A stretch of 64,000 nt of DNA. Source: Arthrobacter bussei. Its GTDB lineage: Bacteria > Actinomycetota > Actinomycetes > Actinomycetales > Micrococcaceae. A program made the position numbers and the translations under genes. The stretch covers positions 186,001 through 250,000 of the forward strand of contig NZ_VJXX01000001.1 of the NCBI RefSeq assembly GCF_009377195.2. The letters run 5' to 3'. A model generated the notes under the pieces. The model had not been told where the DNA came from. It worked only from the letters and a program-made list of their open reading frames with translations, and did not search any database. Below are positions 28,005 through 39,136 of this stretch, in pieces (position 1 is the first letter of the stretch; each line of letters starts with the position of its first letter).

Positions 28005-28076
28005 GCAACAACCTTAGGAGCGGGGCGGAACAGGGCGAAAACGTGCGTCATCCTTTGAACGGGATCGGCGGACGGT

Positions 28077-28997
28077 TTATTGCTCCTGGGCGGGGCGCAG
28101 CACGCTCGCCGCGGCACGTCCCAGGACGTCGCGGAGGGCGAGCACGGCGGGTCTGAGCGCGCCGGCCCGGCGTGCCGAGGTGAAGATCGATCGTCGCGGG
28201 TCCTCGTCGAGGTCGAGGAGCCGGACGGGGACGCTCCGCCCGGTCCACACGAGGTCGGGCATGAGCGCGACGGCGTTACCGGACTCGATGAGCCGGATCT
28301 GCGCCTGGAGGTCGGCGGTCTCGTACCGCACGTCCGGTTCGAACCCGGCACGGCGGCACGCCTGCTCCGCCCAGTGGCGGGACGCCGCACCCCTCGGTTC
28401 CATCACCCAGGCCGCGTCCGCGGCGTCCGCCACCGTGGTGATGTCCGTGACAGCGCGTTCCCCCGCCTGCGGGACCGCGAGGCGGATCGCGTCCTGGGTG
28501 AGCGGTACGTGGTCCAGTTCCGCGTGGCGCGGGGCCGCGTGACCGGGGTACTGCTCGGCGATGACGAGATCGAAGTCGCGGGCGAAGGTCTCGTACAGCG
28601 CCCTCTCCGGTTCGCGCTGCACCATCTCCACCCGCACCTCCGGGTAGTCCCGGTTCATGGCCGTCAGGGCGTCGGGCATCAGCGCGAGCGCCGCGGACTG
28701 GAACACGGCGACCCGAACGGTCCCCGACACCGTGGTCAGCGAGGCGGCGAGGTCGGCCTCGGCCCGCTCCAGGGTCTCCAGCAGTTCCGCCGTGTGCGCG
28801 ACGAGCACCTCGGCCTGCGGCGTCAGGACCACGCGCCGGCCGGTCTTCCGCAGGAGTTCGACGCCCACTTCCTTCTCCAGCAGGGCCAGTTGCTGCGACA
28901 CGGAGGACGGGCTGTAGCTGAGGGCGGCAGCGACGTCGGCGAGGGTCCCGCGGATCTTGAGCTCCCTGAGCAGGCGCAGTCTCCGCAGGTCCAGCAC
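28077..28997 (-). CDS. LysR-family transcriptional regulator, probable putA regulator
   Basis: 306 residues. N-terminal winged helix (LDLRRLRLLRELKIRGTLADVAAALSYS region, residues 1-60), then the effector-binding PBP-like domain from about residue 90. Starts with GTG at 28997 after GGAGG. It is divergent from putA with 165 bp between start codons, and that gap contains a perfect palindrome, so it likely responds to proline or a related metabolite. The effector is inferred from context only. Confidence 0.9.
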   Translation of the reverse strand: MLDLRRLRLLRELKIRGTLADVAAALSYSPSSVSQQLALLEKEVGVELLRKTGRRVVLTPQAEVLVAHTAELLETLERAEADLAASLTTVSGTVRVAVFQSAALALMPDALTAMNRDYPEVRVEMVQREPERALYETFARDFDLVIAEQYPGHAAPRHAELDHVPLTQDAIRLAVPQAGERAVTDITTVADAADAAWVMEPRGAASRHWAEQACRRAGFEPDVRYETADLQAQIRLIESGNAVALMPDLVWTGRSVPVRLLDLDEDPRRSIFTSARRAGALRPAVLALRDVLGRAAASVLRPAQEQ

Positions 28998-29044
28998 TGT
29001 GCCTCCAGGGGTCGTCCCGGCGGTCCCGCTTCTTCGGTTCCGCT

Positions 29045-29068
29045 GATGAATACCCTTCGGTATTCATC
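29045..29068. promoter_or_regulatory. Palindromic operator candidate between lysR and putA
   Basis: Perfect 9-bp inverted repeat GATGAATAC-(N6)-GTATTCATC. It holds LysR-type T-N11-A spacing and lies 48 bp upstream of the lysR start and 95 bp upstream of putA. A second weaker inverted repeat TGAAG-(N6)-CTTCA follows at about 29106-29121. Confidence 0.7.
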
Positions 29069-29162
29069 GCTTTTCCTCATCCTACGGCCGGTCGATACTG
29101 GGACGTGAAGTAGCTGCTTCATCCTGTGCCCGGCGAGAGCCGACCGACCGAGAGCCGTTGCC

Positions 29163-32100
29163 ATGACAACCCAGATACCGCCCCTCGAGGGCTTCGCCGC
29201 CACAGCGGCCACCCCCGGCCCGTCCGTCGACACCCACCCGGTGAACGACGGCGGCTCGACCCGCTTCCTCGCCGTGCCCGGCGGGACCACCGAGATCCCG
29301 GCGACGCTGCCGGAGGAATCCGTCGCACTCGTGCGGCGCTGGCTCACCGAGGCGTCGAAGGTGCCCGTGGACGCCTCCGCACAGCAACTGGCAGGGGTCC
29401 TGAAGGATCCGGACGGACTGGCCTTCACGGTCGGTTTCGTGGACGGCGTCATCCGCCCGGAGGACCTCTCGGTCGCCGCGCGCAACCTCGGCGCCATCGC
29501 GCCCATGGTGCCCGGCTTCCTCCCCTGGTACATGCGCGCCGCCGTGAAGGTCGGCGCCGGCGTCGCCCCCGTCCTCCCCCGGGTGGTCATCCCGATCGCG
29601 CGGCGCGTGCTGCGCGAGATGGTCGGACACCTCATCATCGACGCCTCGGAGGCGAAGCTCGGCCGCTCGATCGCGAAGATCAGGCGCGAGGGGATCCGCC
29701 TGAACGTCAATCTCCTCGGTGAGGCCGTGCTCGGCGACCGGGAGGCCGAGCGCCGCCTCGAGGGGACCGTCCGCCTGCTCGAGCGCCCGGACGTCGACTA
29801 CGTGTCCATCAAGGTGTCCTCCACCGTGGCGCCGCACCCCGCGTGGGCGTTCGAGGAGGCCGTGGAGCACGTGGCCGAGAAGCTGACGCCCCTCTACACC
29901 CTGGCCGCGCGGTCCGGGTCGAGAAAATTCATCAACCTCGACATGGAGGAGTACAAGGACCTCGACCTGACGATCGCGGTCTTCATGAAGATCCTGGACC
30001 GTCCCGAGTTCCTCGACCTGGAAGCCGGGATCGTCCTGCAGGCCTACCTGCCGGATTCCCTCGCAGCGATGATCCGCCTCCAGGAGTGGTCTGCCGCCCG
30101 GCGGGCGCGCGGTGGAGCGGGCATCAAGGTGCGCGTCGTCAAGGGCGCGAACCTGCCCATGGAGACCGTGGAGGCCTCCCTGCACGACTGGCCGCTCGCC
30201 ACCTGGGGATCCAAGCAGCAGTCCGACACCCACTACAAGCGCGTCCTCAACTACGCCCTGCAGCCCGGCCGAGTGGAGAACGTCCGGATCGGTGTGGCCA
30301 GCCACAACCTGTTCGACCTCGCCTTCGCCTGGCTCCTCGCCGGCGACCGCGGCGTGCGGCACGGGATCGAGTTCGAGATGCTCCTCGGGATGGCCCAGGG
30401 TCAGGCCGAGGCGGTCAAGCGCGACGTCGGCTCCCTGCTGCTCTACACGCCCGTGGTGCACCCCAGCGAGTTCGACGTCGCCATCGCCTACCTGATCCGA
30501 CGTCTGGAGGAGGGCGCGAGCCAGGACAACTTCATGTCCGCCGTCTTCGAGCTCACCGAGAACGAGGCTTTGTTCGAGCGCGAGAAGAACCGGTTCCTCG
30601 CCTCGCTGGACGACCTCGACGACACCGTGCCGCAGCCGAACCGCCTGCAGGACCGCTTCCTCCCCGAGCCGGTCCACCCGGGCTCCGGCTTCGTGAACAC
30701 CCCGGACACCGATCCCTCACTGCCCGCGAACCGCACCTGGGGCCGGGCCATCCTGGATCGCGTCCCCACCTCGCAGCTCGGGAACGACCTCGTGGCAGCG
30801 ACGACCCTCTCCAGCACCGAGGACCTCGAGGACGCCGTCGCCGGTGCCGTCGCCGCGTCGGGTGACTGGGGCTCCCTGACCGGCGCCGAGCGGGCCGTGA
30901 TCCTGCACCGGGCCGGCGACGCCCTCGAGGCCCGGCGCGCCGAGCTCATGGAGGTGATGGCCGCCGAGACCGGCAAGACGCTGGACCAGGCGGACCCGGA
31001 GACCTCCGAGGCCGTCGACTTCGCCCACTACTACGCGGAGCGTGCCCGCGACCTCGACGACGTCGACGGTGCTGCCTTCTCCCCGGTACGGCTCACGGTC
31101 GTGACCCCGCCGTGGAACTTCCCCGTCGCGATCCCGGCCGGCTCCACCCTCGCCGCCCTGGCCGCCGGCTCGGCGGTCATCATCAAGCCCGCCTCCCAGG
31201 CGCGCCGTTCCGGTTCGGTCATGGTGGACGCCCTGTGGGCGGCCGGCGTGCCGCGCGAGGTCCTGCGCCTCGTGCAGCTCGAGGAGAACGAGCTCGGCCG
31301 TCAGCTCATCGCCGACCCGCGCGTGGACCGGGTGATCCTGACCGGTGGATACGAGACCGCGGAGCTCTTCCGGTCCTTCCGGACGGACCTTCCGCTGCTC
31401 GCCGAGACCTCGGGGAAGAACGCGGTGATCGTGACGCCGAGCGCCGATCTCGACCTCGCGGCGAAGGACGTGGCGCAGTCGGCCTTCGGCCACGCGGGGC
31501 AGAAGTGCTCGGCGGCGTCGCTCGTGATCCTCGTGGGCAGCGCCGCCACGTCGCACCGCTTCCGCAACCAACTGCTCGATGCCGTCGCCTCCCTCACCGT
31601 GGGCTACCCGGAGGACCCCGCCACGCAGATGGGGCCCGTCATCGAACCGGCCGAGGGCAAGCTCCTCGACGGCCTGACGACCCTCGGCGAGGGTGAGTCC
31701 TGGCTGATCGAGCCGCGGAAGCTCGATGCCGGCGGTCGGCTCTGGAGCCCCGGCGTCCGTGACGGGGTGAAGCGGGGCTCCATCTACCACCTCACCGAGT
31801 ACTTCGGGCCGATCCTCGGCATCATGACGGCCTCCACGCTCGAGGAGGCCATCGCGCTGCAGAACGACATCGACTACGGCCTGACCTCGGGCATCCACTC
31901 CCTCGACAGCAGGGAGATCGCCACCTGGATCGACGGCGTCAAGGCCGGGAACCTGTACGTCAACCGCGGGATCACCGGCGCGATCGTGCAGCGCCAGCCG
32001 TTCGGCGGGTGGAAGAAGTCGGCGGTCGGCGCAGGGACGAAGGCCGGAGGCCCGAACTACCTCGTGGGCCTCGGCTCCTGGTCGGCCAGGGAGTCCACCG

Positions 32101-32699
32101 CGGGCGCTGCACCGCTGGCCGGCGTCGCTCCCCTGCTCGCGGCGGCCCGGTCCGTGGGCCTGCCGGAGGCGGACACTGCCCGGCTGGCGCGCGCAGCGGC
32201 GTCGGATGCCGAGGCGTGGGCCGGCGAGTTCGGCGTGGTGCGGGACGTCTCCGCGCTCTCGGCCGAGCGCAACCTCTTCCGGTACCTCACCCACCCGGTC
32301 ACCGTCCGGCTCGCAGAGGGTGCCCCGGTCGCCGATCTCGTCCGCGTGCTGCTGGCCGCTCGCGCCGCCGGGGCCCCGGTCAGGGTCTCGAGCGCCGTCG
32401 AGCTGCCTGCCGCGCTCCGCTCCGTCGTCGCGGCGCAGGCCGAGAGCCTCACGACGGAGGACGATGCGGGCTGGCTCGCCGCTGCGGCGACCTCCGCGGC
32501 ACGCCGCGTCCGACTCATCGGAGGCGGCGTGTCCGAGCTTGCTGCAGCGACCGGCGGGCGCCCGGACCTCGCGGTCTACGCGCAGCCGGTGACGGAGTCG
32601 GGTCGCGTGGAGATCCTGCCGTTCCTGCAGGAACAGTCGATCAGCATCACGGCTCACCGCTTCGGTACGCCGAACGCGCTGACGGAGGGAATCCTCTAG
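29163..32699 (+). CDS. putA: Bifunctional proline dehydrogenase / glutamate-semialdehyde dehydrogenase
   Basis: 1178 residues. An N-terminal proline dehydrogenase barrel (about 60-470; YVSIKVSST, VRVVKGANLPMET, LGMAQGQAEAV). The aldehyde dehydrogenase domain (about 560-985) has TPPWNFPVAIPAGS, the Glu motif LAETSGKNA, and the catalytic Cys in GHAGQKCSA. A C-terminal domain of about 190 residues (from about 985) follows. It oxidises proline to glutamate, channelling the P5C intermediate. No ribbon-helix-helix DNA-binding domain is present at the N-terminus, so it is not self-regulating; the divergent LysR likely fills that role. Confidence 0.97.
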   Translation: MTTQIPPLEGFAATAATPGPSVDTHPVNDGGSTRFLAVPGGTTEIPATLPEESVALVRRWLTEASKVPVDASAQQLAGVLKDPDGLAFTVGFVDGVIRPEDLSVAARNLGAIAPMVPGFLPWYMRAAVKVGAGVAPVLPRVVIPIARRVLREMVGHLIIDASEAKLGRSIAKIRREGIRLNVNLLGEAVLGDREAERRLEGTVRLLERPDVDYVSIKVSSTVAPHPAWAFEEAVEHVAEKLTPLYTLAARSGSRKFINLDMEEYKDLDLTIAVFMKILDRPEFLDLEAGIVLQAYLPDSLAAMIRLQEWSAARRARGGAGIKVRVVKGANLPMETVEASLHDWPLATWGSKQQSDTHYKRVLNYALQPGRVENVRIGVASHNLFDLAFAWLLAGDRGVRHGIEFEMLLGMAQGQAEAVKRDVGSLLLYTPVVHPSEFDVAIAYLIRRLEEGASQDNFMSAVFELTENEALFEREKNRFLASLDDLDDTVPQPNRLQDRFLPEPVHPGSGFVNTPDTDPSLPANRTWGRAILDRVPTSQLGNDLVAATTLSSTEDLEDAVAGAVAASGDWGSLTGAERAVILHRAGDALEARRAELMEVMAAETGKTLDQADPETSEAVDFAHYYAERARDLDDVDGAAFSPVRLTVVTPPWNFPVAIPAGSTLAALAAGSAVIIKPASQARRSGSVMVDALWAAGVPREVLRLVQLEENELGRQLIADPRVDRVILTGGYETAELFRSFRTDLPLLAETSGKNAVIVTPSADLDLAAKDVAQSAFGHAGQKCSAASLVILVGSAATSHRFRNQLLDAVASLTVGYPEDPATQMGPVIEPAEGKLLDGLTTLGEGESWLIEPRKLDAGGRLWSPGVRDGVKRGSIYHLTEYFGPILGIMTASTLEEAIALQNDIDYGLTSGIHSLDSREIATWIDGVKAGNLYVNRGITGAIVQRQPFGGWKKSAVGAGTKAGGPNYLVGLGSWSARESTAGAAPLAGVAPLLAAARSVGLPEADTARLARAAASDAEAWAGEFGVVRDVSALSAERNLFRYLTHPVTVRLAEGAPVADLVRVLLAARAAGAPVRVSSAVELPAALRSVVAAQAESLTTEDDAGWLAAAATSAARRVRLIGGGVSELAAATGGRPDLAVYAQPVTESGRVEILPFLQEQSISITAHRFGTPNALTEGIL

Positions 32700-32734
32700 T
32701 CCCACCGCGGTCGTCCGGCGAGGCCCGGCCACCC

Positions 32735-32763
32735 GACCGGCCGCCCGTTCGGAGCGGCCGGTC
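32735..32763. terminator. Hairpin between convergent putA and secreted-protein gene
   Basis: Perfect 10-bp stem GACCGGCCGC / GCGGCCGGTC with a 9-nt loop, 35 bp after the putA stop and 20 bp before the stop of the convergent secreted-protein gene. It is followed by a C run, not T. Shared terminator for both strands is likely. Confidence 0.5.
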
Positions 32764-32782
32764 CCCCGTATGGTGGGCCGGG

Positions 32783-35410
32783 CTACTGCTGGACGAGGAG
32801 GTCGTCGAACCGAGCGGTCAGCGGTGCCATGGTCGCCGAACTGGAGAGGTAGGCATCCACCGCCACGGACCCCGCCTTCTGCAGGGCCGGATCGGCGTCG
32901 GTACTCGTGACCTGCCATACTGTCGGTTCCGTGGTCCCGGCTTTCCAGACCTTCGCCTGGACCGTGGCCGGAGCAGTACCCGAGACGCGCACCCGGACGG
33001 TGTAGGTGTCGGCCACGGCGAAGGTCATCGGCGACAGGGCGGCACTGCCGAGGGGTGTCGTGGTCCCGGTGACGACCTTCTCGGTGAACAGGGACAGGGC
33101 GCCCGCGGCGGAGATCCACAGCTTCGCCCGGTAGCCTCCGGTCCCGGCAACATTCCGGCCGATGACCGTCAGGTAGGCGCCGCCCCCGTTCGGCGCCTTG
33201 TCCAGTCGTGTGGTGAACCGTGTGTCGGTCGTCAGGGACGAGACACCGTCGAGCCGGGACGTGCTGCTCGTCCCCGGAGCCGCGATGCTCATCAGGCCTG
33301 CGCTCCCGTCGACGGAGTACCTGGCGGTGGACCCGCCGACCGCCCAGCTCCCACCGACGTCGGCCGTGCCCCACCCACCGGTGACGGTGCGGCTGAAGGC
33401 GTCCCGCGCCAGCGCGGGGGGTTGCCCTGTCGACGTCACGGTGACCACGCGGGAGACCGAGCTGGTTGACCCGGCGTTGTCGGTCACCGTCAGCCGCACG
33501 GTGTAGGTGCCCGCTGCGGCGTAGGTCTTCGCCGGTCCCACGCCGCTACCGGCGGTCCCGTCCCCGAAGGCCCACGCGTAGGAGGCGATGGTGCCATCGG
33601 CGTCGGTCGACGTCGATGCGTCGAAGGATGCGGTCAGGCCGCTGACCGTCTCCGTGAACCGGGCCACGGGTGCCGTGTTCGGGGCGGACCCGGCCATGAC
33701 GGTGACGCTCGAATCGGCCGACCGCACCTCGTTGCCGAAGGGATCCGTGACGAGGATCCGGTAGCTGTGCGTGGAGGACGGGGCAAGCCCGGAATCCTCG
33801 AACGTGAGCACGGGCCGCTGCCAGAAGGTCGACAGCTGGGAGACCTGACGGACCGGGGTGGCGATCTGGCCGTCGCGGATGACCCTGTACGTGAGCTTCT
33901 GGTTGTCGTAGTCCTAGTTGGCGGTCCACCGCACGGTGACCCGGCCGGCCGCCGGAGAGGTCAGGGTCGGGCTGGCCGAGGCGTCGGTGACGACGGGACC
34001 CGACGTGTTCGGCGCGATGCTGCGGACCGCGAAGCGGACGAGGCCCTGCTGTGCCTTGCCGTTCACCCTCGGGAATTCGCCGCCCAGCACCACGTAGTCG
34101 GCATTGCCGGTCACGGTCCAGGGTCCCTGGCTCTGGCCGGTGAACGTGCCGGCGTCCAGGCGGGGGAACCAGGTGAGGATCGACGGTGCGGGATTGCCCT
34201 GGAAGTTGAAGTACGAACCGGAACCGTTGCGGGCGACGGTCCCGGTTGCACTCCGGCTGAAGGCCAGCGCCCGTTGCCAGCTCCTCGGGTTCGTCTCGGG
34301 GAATCCGCCGATGTTCCCGCAGTAGTGGGCATGCCCCACGGTGTAGATAGCCTCTCCGACGGGGCTGACGCCGTAGGTGTCGCCGTGGCAGTCCTCGACC
34401 CATCTGAGCGATCCGTCCGCCCAGTTCGCCGAGAACGTCCCCTCGAAGTTCCCGCCCGAGCCGAAGACGTACCCCGTGCCGTAGACGTTGGCCGCATCGG
34501 CCGACAGCCCGGTGATGGCAGCATTCGGACCGCCGTTGCGGATGAGCCCGTTGACGGACCACGGCCTCAGTGCTCCTGATGTTGCATCGACGGCCCCGAG
34601 ACCGTAACCCGGGTTCGAGGATCCGTTGAGCGTCGTGAAACTGCCGCCCACGACGATCTTCGTCCGGTCGGGTGAGATGACCATCGCGGTCACATCCCCG
34701 CCCGCGGCCGAAGGGTTCCAGCCGCGCAGTGCTCCGGTACCCGCATCGACGGCGGCCAGCTTCGCCCGCGGGCTCGAACCCACGGCGGAGAACCAGCCGC
34801 CCAGGTAGACCGCATCGGCCGTCGCCACGATCGTCTCGACCCTCGAGTTCGGCGCCGGCCTGAAGGAGCTGATCATCGCCCCGGTCGTCGGGTCGAGCGC
34901 GGCGACCCGGTAGGCGGGCGTCCCGTTGACCGCGGTGAAGGCGCCGCCGACGTAGATGCGGGAGCCGTCCGGAGAGGCGGTGATCGTCCTGGCCTGCGCG
35001 TTGAGGCTCGGGGCGAAGGACTGGCGGAGCACCCCGGTCGTGAGGTCGTAGGCCAGGATGTGGTTGCGTGGCACGGTGTTCGTCCCCGGGGCGGCCCCGG
35101 CCGGCCTCGCCGTCGAGAAGTTACCCGCCACGTAGACGGTGTTCCCCACGATCACCTGCTGCCAGACCACGCCATCGACCTGCACGGTGGGCAACGGGTC
35201 CGCCGACACCGTGGGCGGGTTCGCGGCGGTCACCGGATCCGGCGCCGTGTCGGCGGAGGCGACCGGGCCGGTGATCACCGTCGCCACGACCGCGAGGACA
35301 GTGCCCGCTGCCATGGTCCCGGTCCTCCGGAAACCGCTCCAGAGCCCCCGAGGGATCCGGGACCGCCGTTCCGGGGCGATCCCCGCTTCCGGCCCGCTGG
35401 TGCTTCTCAT
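32783..35410 (-). pseudogene. Secreted FN3/PKD-domain protein interrupted by an amber codon
   Basis: The reading frame is continuous for 876 codons from the ATG at 35410 except for one TAG at 33916-33914 (codon 499). Signal peptide near residues 35-55. Residues about 60-410 are repeats of GxTVYVGGxFT type (delta-60/beta-propeller-like). An FN3-like segment follows (SPAAGRVTVRWTAN, stop, DYDNQKLTYRVIRDG), then a PKD domain (PVARFTETVSG, YAWAFGDGTAGSG) and a C-terminal concanavalin-like domain (ALARDAFSRTV to DDLLVQQ). The stop replaces a position where homologous FN3 repeats carry Trp (WTANWD), so a TGG-to-TAG change is likely. Either the gene is broken or the codon is read through. It starts in ATGA overlap with the upstream gene. 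Confidence 0.8.
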
Positions 35411-36312
35411 GGTGCTTCTCCTTGCACTGGCACGGAACCCTCGAAGACCGCGACCGTCGAGACGGCCCGGTAGTGGAAGAGGACGCGGACGGCGTCACGG
35501 TGTTCCGCTGAGATCCTGAACACGACGACTCCGGAGACCGTCTGTCCCGGGCCCACCTGGACAGGAAACGGGATGGCTCCCGGGCCACTGAGCTGTTCCG
35601 CCGGCGCCCGGTCTGCTACCGTCTCGGCGTTCACGACTGCTTCGGCCAGGGAGATGGGCTCACCGGTGCTGTTCGTCACCTCGAGGGTGACGCGGACCGC
35701 GGGCCCGCCCACCTCGCCGATACCTCGCGCTTCTCCCTCGACGGACTGCAGCGCCGTCACCTCGGCGGACACACCACGCGCGAGGTCCGCCGCTTCCCCG
35801 AAGCCCTTCGCCGCGGCGACGGGCGGGGGTTCGTCGATCGCCCCCACGGCGCGAGGCGGTGCGAACGCGTCCGGGCCCGGAGGCGCTGAAGCGGGCGTCC
35901 CGGGCGCGGCAGGGGTCGGATTCCCCGGGCTCGGGGTCGCGGGGCCGGGGATCGCGGGACCGGGAATTTTTGGCGGCGTCGCCGCTTCGGCTCCCTCGAC
36001 GGGCCTGATCGAGGGCGCCGGAGCGGGCGTCGATCCGGGCTTGGCGGGTGCGGGCTTGGCGGGTGCGGGGCGGGTCGGTTGCGGCGAAGCGTACGCGGAC
36101 CCGGCCAGCGGAGCACCCGGTGAAACGCCGATCTGCGCCGAAGGGGGCATTTGCTCCGACCCGGGATTCAGGGCCTCGGCCGCGGCCCACCCGGTCAGGC
36201 CGAGCACAGGGACAAGCGCCGCGATGGTCCGGATCCGTCCCCGGCGGCCTGTCCGCTCCGAGGTGCCGGGCCGGTCGGAGGTCACGACGCCCGCATCCTG
36301 CGGCGCTGCCAC
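35407..36312 (-). CDS. Membrane-anchored Pro-rich protein with C-terminal beta domain
   Basis: 301 residues from a GTG. One hydrophobic helix at about residues 28-45, a Pro/Ala-rich linker (about 65-165), and a C-terminal domain (about 180-300) rich in VRVTLEVTNSTGEPISL. This resembles DUF4352-type immunoglobulin-like modules. It overlaps the secreted PKD-domain gene by 4 nt (ATGA), so the two form an operon and may act together at the cell surface. Function unknown. Confidence 0.75.
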   Translation of the reverse strand: MAAPQDAGVVTSDRPGTSERTGRRGRIRTIAALVPVLGLTGWAAAEALNPGSEQMPPSAQIGVSPGAPLAGSAYASPQPTRPAPAKPAPAKPGSTPAPAPSIRPVEGAEAATPPKIPGPAIPGPATPSPGNPTPAAPGTPASAPPGPDAFAPPRAVGAIDEPPPVAAAKGFGEAADLARGVSAEVTALQSVEGEARGIGEVGGPAVRVTLEVTNSTGEPISLAEAVVNAETVADRAPAEQLSGPGAIPFPVQVGPGQTVSGVVVFRISAEHRDAVRVLFHYRAVSTVAVFEGSVPVQGEAP

Positions 36313-36686
36313 GCTGCACCACCGAGGGGACCGTCGCAGCGGGGGCGGGCCTCCGGCCCGTCATCAGCGGCGGGGCGGCCGAGCCGCCGCGCGACGCGGC
36401 TGCGGTCACCACCGCGGTCGACACCAGTGCCCATTATGGGACCTGCTTCTCGAAAGTCCTGCCGAGTCCTTCACCTGTACGCACAGCCAGCTTACGAACG
36501 GGCGCGTGCGACCGCACGAGTAGGGCGTACGCGTTGTCGGCCTCCGGACTACGCAGGTCGGCGCTGCCGGCCGCTGGCGGCCACTGGCGGCCACTCCGTG
36601 GCACGTAGACTTGCGCGCGGAGAACCCGTGGCCCGCTCCCGACGCCACGACGCGCGGCCCGCCAGTGGTCGGAAGGATCGAAGCCC
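36313..36686. other. Divergent intergenic region
   Basis: Lies between the divergently transcribed Pro-rich membrane gene and the YeiH-type gene. It contains a short direct repeat (CTGGCGGCCA twice near 36576-36597). No convincing additional gene, riboswitch or strong promoter is seen; the plus-strand frame crossing it is not supported by a start or protein family. Confidence 0.5.
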
Positions 36687-37835
36687 ATGAGCAGCCGCAG
36701 CACCACCCGGAGGTCCCGCCGTGCCAGGGTCCGGGCATGGACTCCGGGGCTTGCCGTGATGGCGGGTGGAGTAGGGGTCTCGATGCTCCTCGCGCACCTG
36801 CAGACACTCCTCGGGGCCCTCGTCATCGCGCTCGTCCTCGGGATTCTCCTCGGGAACTCCGGTCTGTACAGGGCCACCCTGCGCACGGGGATCGGCGGAG
36901 GGACCAAGCGCCTCCTGCGCGCGGGCGTGGTGCTGCTCGGACTGCAACTGGCCCTGCCCGACATCCTCGCGCTCGGGCCGCAGGTCATCCTGCTGATCGT
37001 CGCGTGCGTCGTCCTCAGCTTCTACGGCACCCTCTGGCTGGGCCGGCGCTTCGGATTGAGCCGCTCCGGTTCCCTGCTCATGGCGGCAGGCTTCTCGATC
37101 TGCGGGGCGTCGGCCGTCGCCGGGATGCAGGGCATCGTCGATGCGGACGACGACGAGGTGGCCTCCGCCGTCGCCATGGTCACCCTCTACGGCTCCCTCA
37201 TGATCATCGCCCTGCCCCTGGCGAACGCGGCGATCGGCCTCGATGCGACCCGCTTCGGGGTCTGGTCCGGGCTGGCGGTCCACGAGGTCGCGCAGGTCGT
37301 GGCGGTGGCGAGCACGGCGGGTACGGTGGCGCTGGCGTCCGCCACGGTGGTGAAGCTCGGTCGCGTCCTCATGCTCGCGCCGGTGGCCGCCATCACGAGC
37401 ATCGGTGAACGACGTCGCTCATCCGCAGGCCCGCAGGCCGCGACGACCGAAGCCGGCACCGGGTGGCCGACCGCCTCGACGACCGGTTCGACGACCGGTT
37501 CGACGACCGGTTCGACGACCGGCGGCAGGATGATGACGGATGCCGCGGACACGGGTACGGCTGAGGTCCGTCGCTCCACACCCGTGGTTCCGCTCTTCGT
37601 CGTCGGTTTCCTCGCGATGGTGGTCCTGCGATCGCTCGGCATCCTGCCGCAACCCGTCCTCGACGTCGGCCGGACCATCACGACCATCCTGCTCGCTGCG
37701 GGCATGTTCGGCCTGGGCGCGGGCATCGACCTGCGGAGACTGCTCCGCACGGGCGGCCGCTTCGCCGCCGTCGGTGCAGCGGCGACCACCCTCCTGGCAG
37801 GGCTGTCACTCCTGGGCGTCGTCGTCCTGACCTGA
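36687..37835 (+). CDS. YeiH/UPF0324-family putative sulfate exporter
   Basis: 382 residues and about 10 membrane helices. Family features: GVVLLGLQLALPDIL, SICGASAVAGMQGI and GLAVHEVAQVVAV. The family is annotated as putative sulfate (or sulfite) exporter; substrate unproven. The ATG follows GGAAGGA. A cytoplasmic-side loop of about 60 residues carries a four-copy TTGS repeat. Confidence 0.88.
   Translation: MSSRSTTRRSRRARVRAWTPGLAVMAGGVGVSMLLAHLQTLLGALVIALVLGILLGNSGLYRATLRTGIGGGTKRLLRAGVVLLGLQLALPDILALGPQVILLIVACVVLSFYGTLWLGRRFGLSRSGSLLMAAGFSICGASAVAGMQGIVDADDDEVASAVAMVTLYGSLMIIALPLANAAIGLDATRFGVWSGLAVHEVAQVVAVASTAGTVALASATVVKLGRVLMLAPVAAITSIGERRRSSAGPQAATTEAGTGWPTASTTGSTTGSTTGSTTGGRMMTDAADTGTAEVRRSTPVVPLFVVGFLAMVVLRSLGILPQPVLDVGRTITTILLAAGMFGLGAGIDLRRLLRTGGRFAAVGAAATTLLAGLSLLGVVVLT
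37476..37523 (+). repeat. 12-bp in-frame tandem repeat, four copies
   Basis: TCGACGACCGGT repeated four times in the YeiH-type gene encodes an STTG repeat in a hydrophilic loop between transmembrane helices. The period keeps the frame. Confidence 0.85.
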
Positions 37836-37838
37836 CGA

Positions 37839-37866
37839 ACAGACCGACCCCGACAGACCGACCCCG
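37839..37866. repeat. 14-bp direct repeat in convergent intergenic region
   Basis: Two adjacent copies of ACAGACCGACCCCG are followed by CCCGACAGTCGGG, a short inverted repeat, between the YeiH-type stop and the ddl stop. A terminator function is possible. Confidence 0.5.
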
Positions 37867-37999
37867 ACAGTCGGGCTGGACCCGGGGGACTGACCGGGGC
37901 GAATCGGATCCGGCAGGGCCGGACGGCACGATGCCGCGCTTCGGGCTGACCGCGTACACCGCGCCAACCGCGTCGAGCACCGCAACGAGCACCGCGATG

Positions 38000-39132
<1,133 letters not shown>

Positions 39133-39136
<4 letters not shown>

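Noticed and set aside
29045-29068. Hairpin between lysR and putA as a terminator
   Set aside because: It lies between divergent start codons, where an operator fits better than a terminator.
30717-33374. An 885-codon minus-strand open frame
   Set aside because: It runs antisense through putA, whose motifs are intact, and has no recognisable domain.
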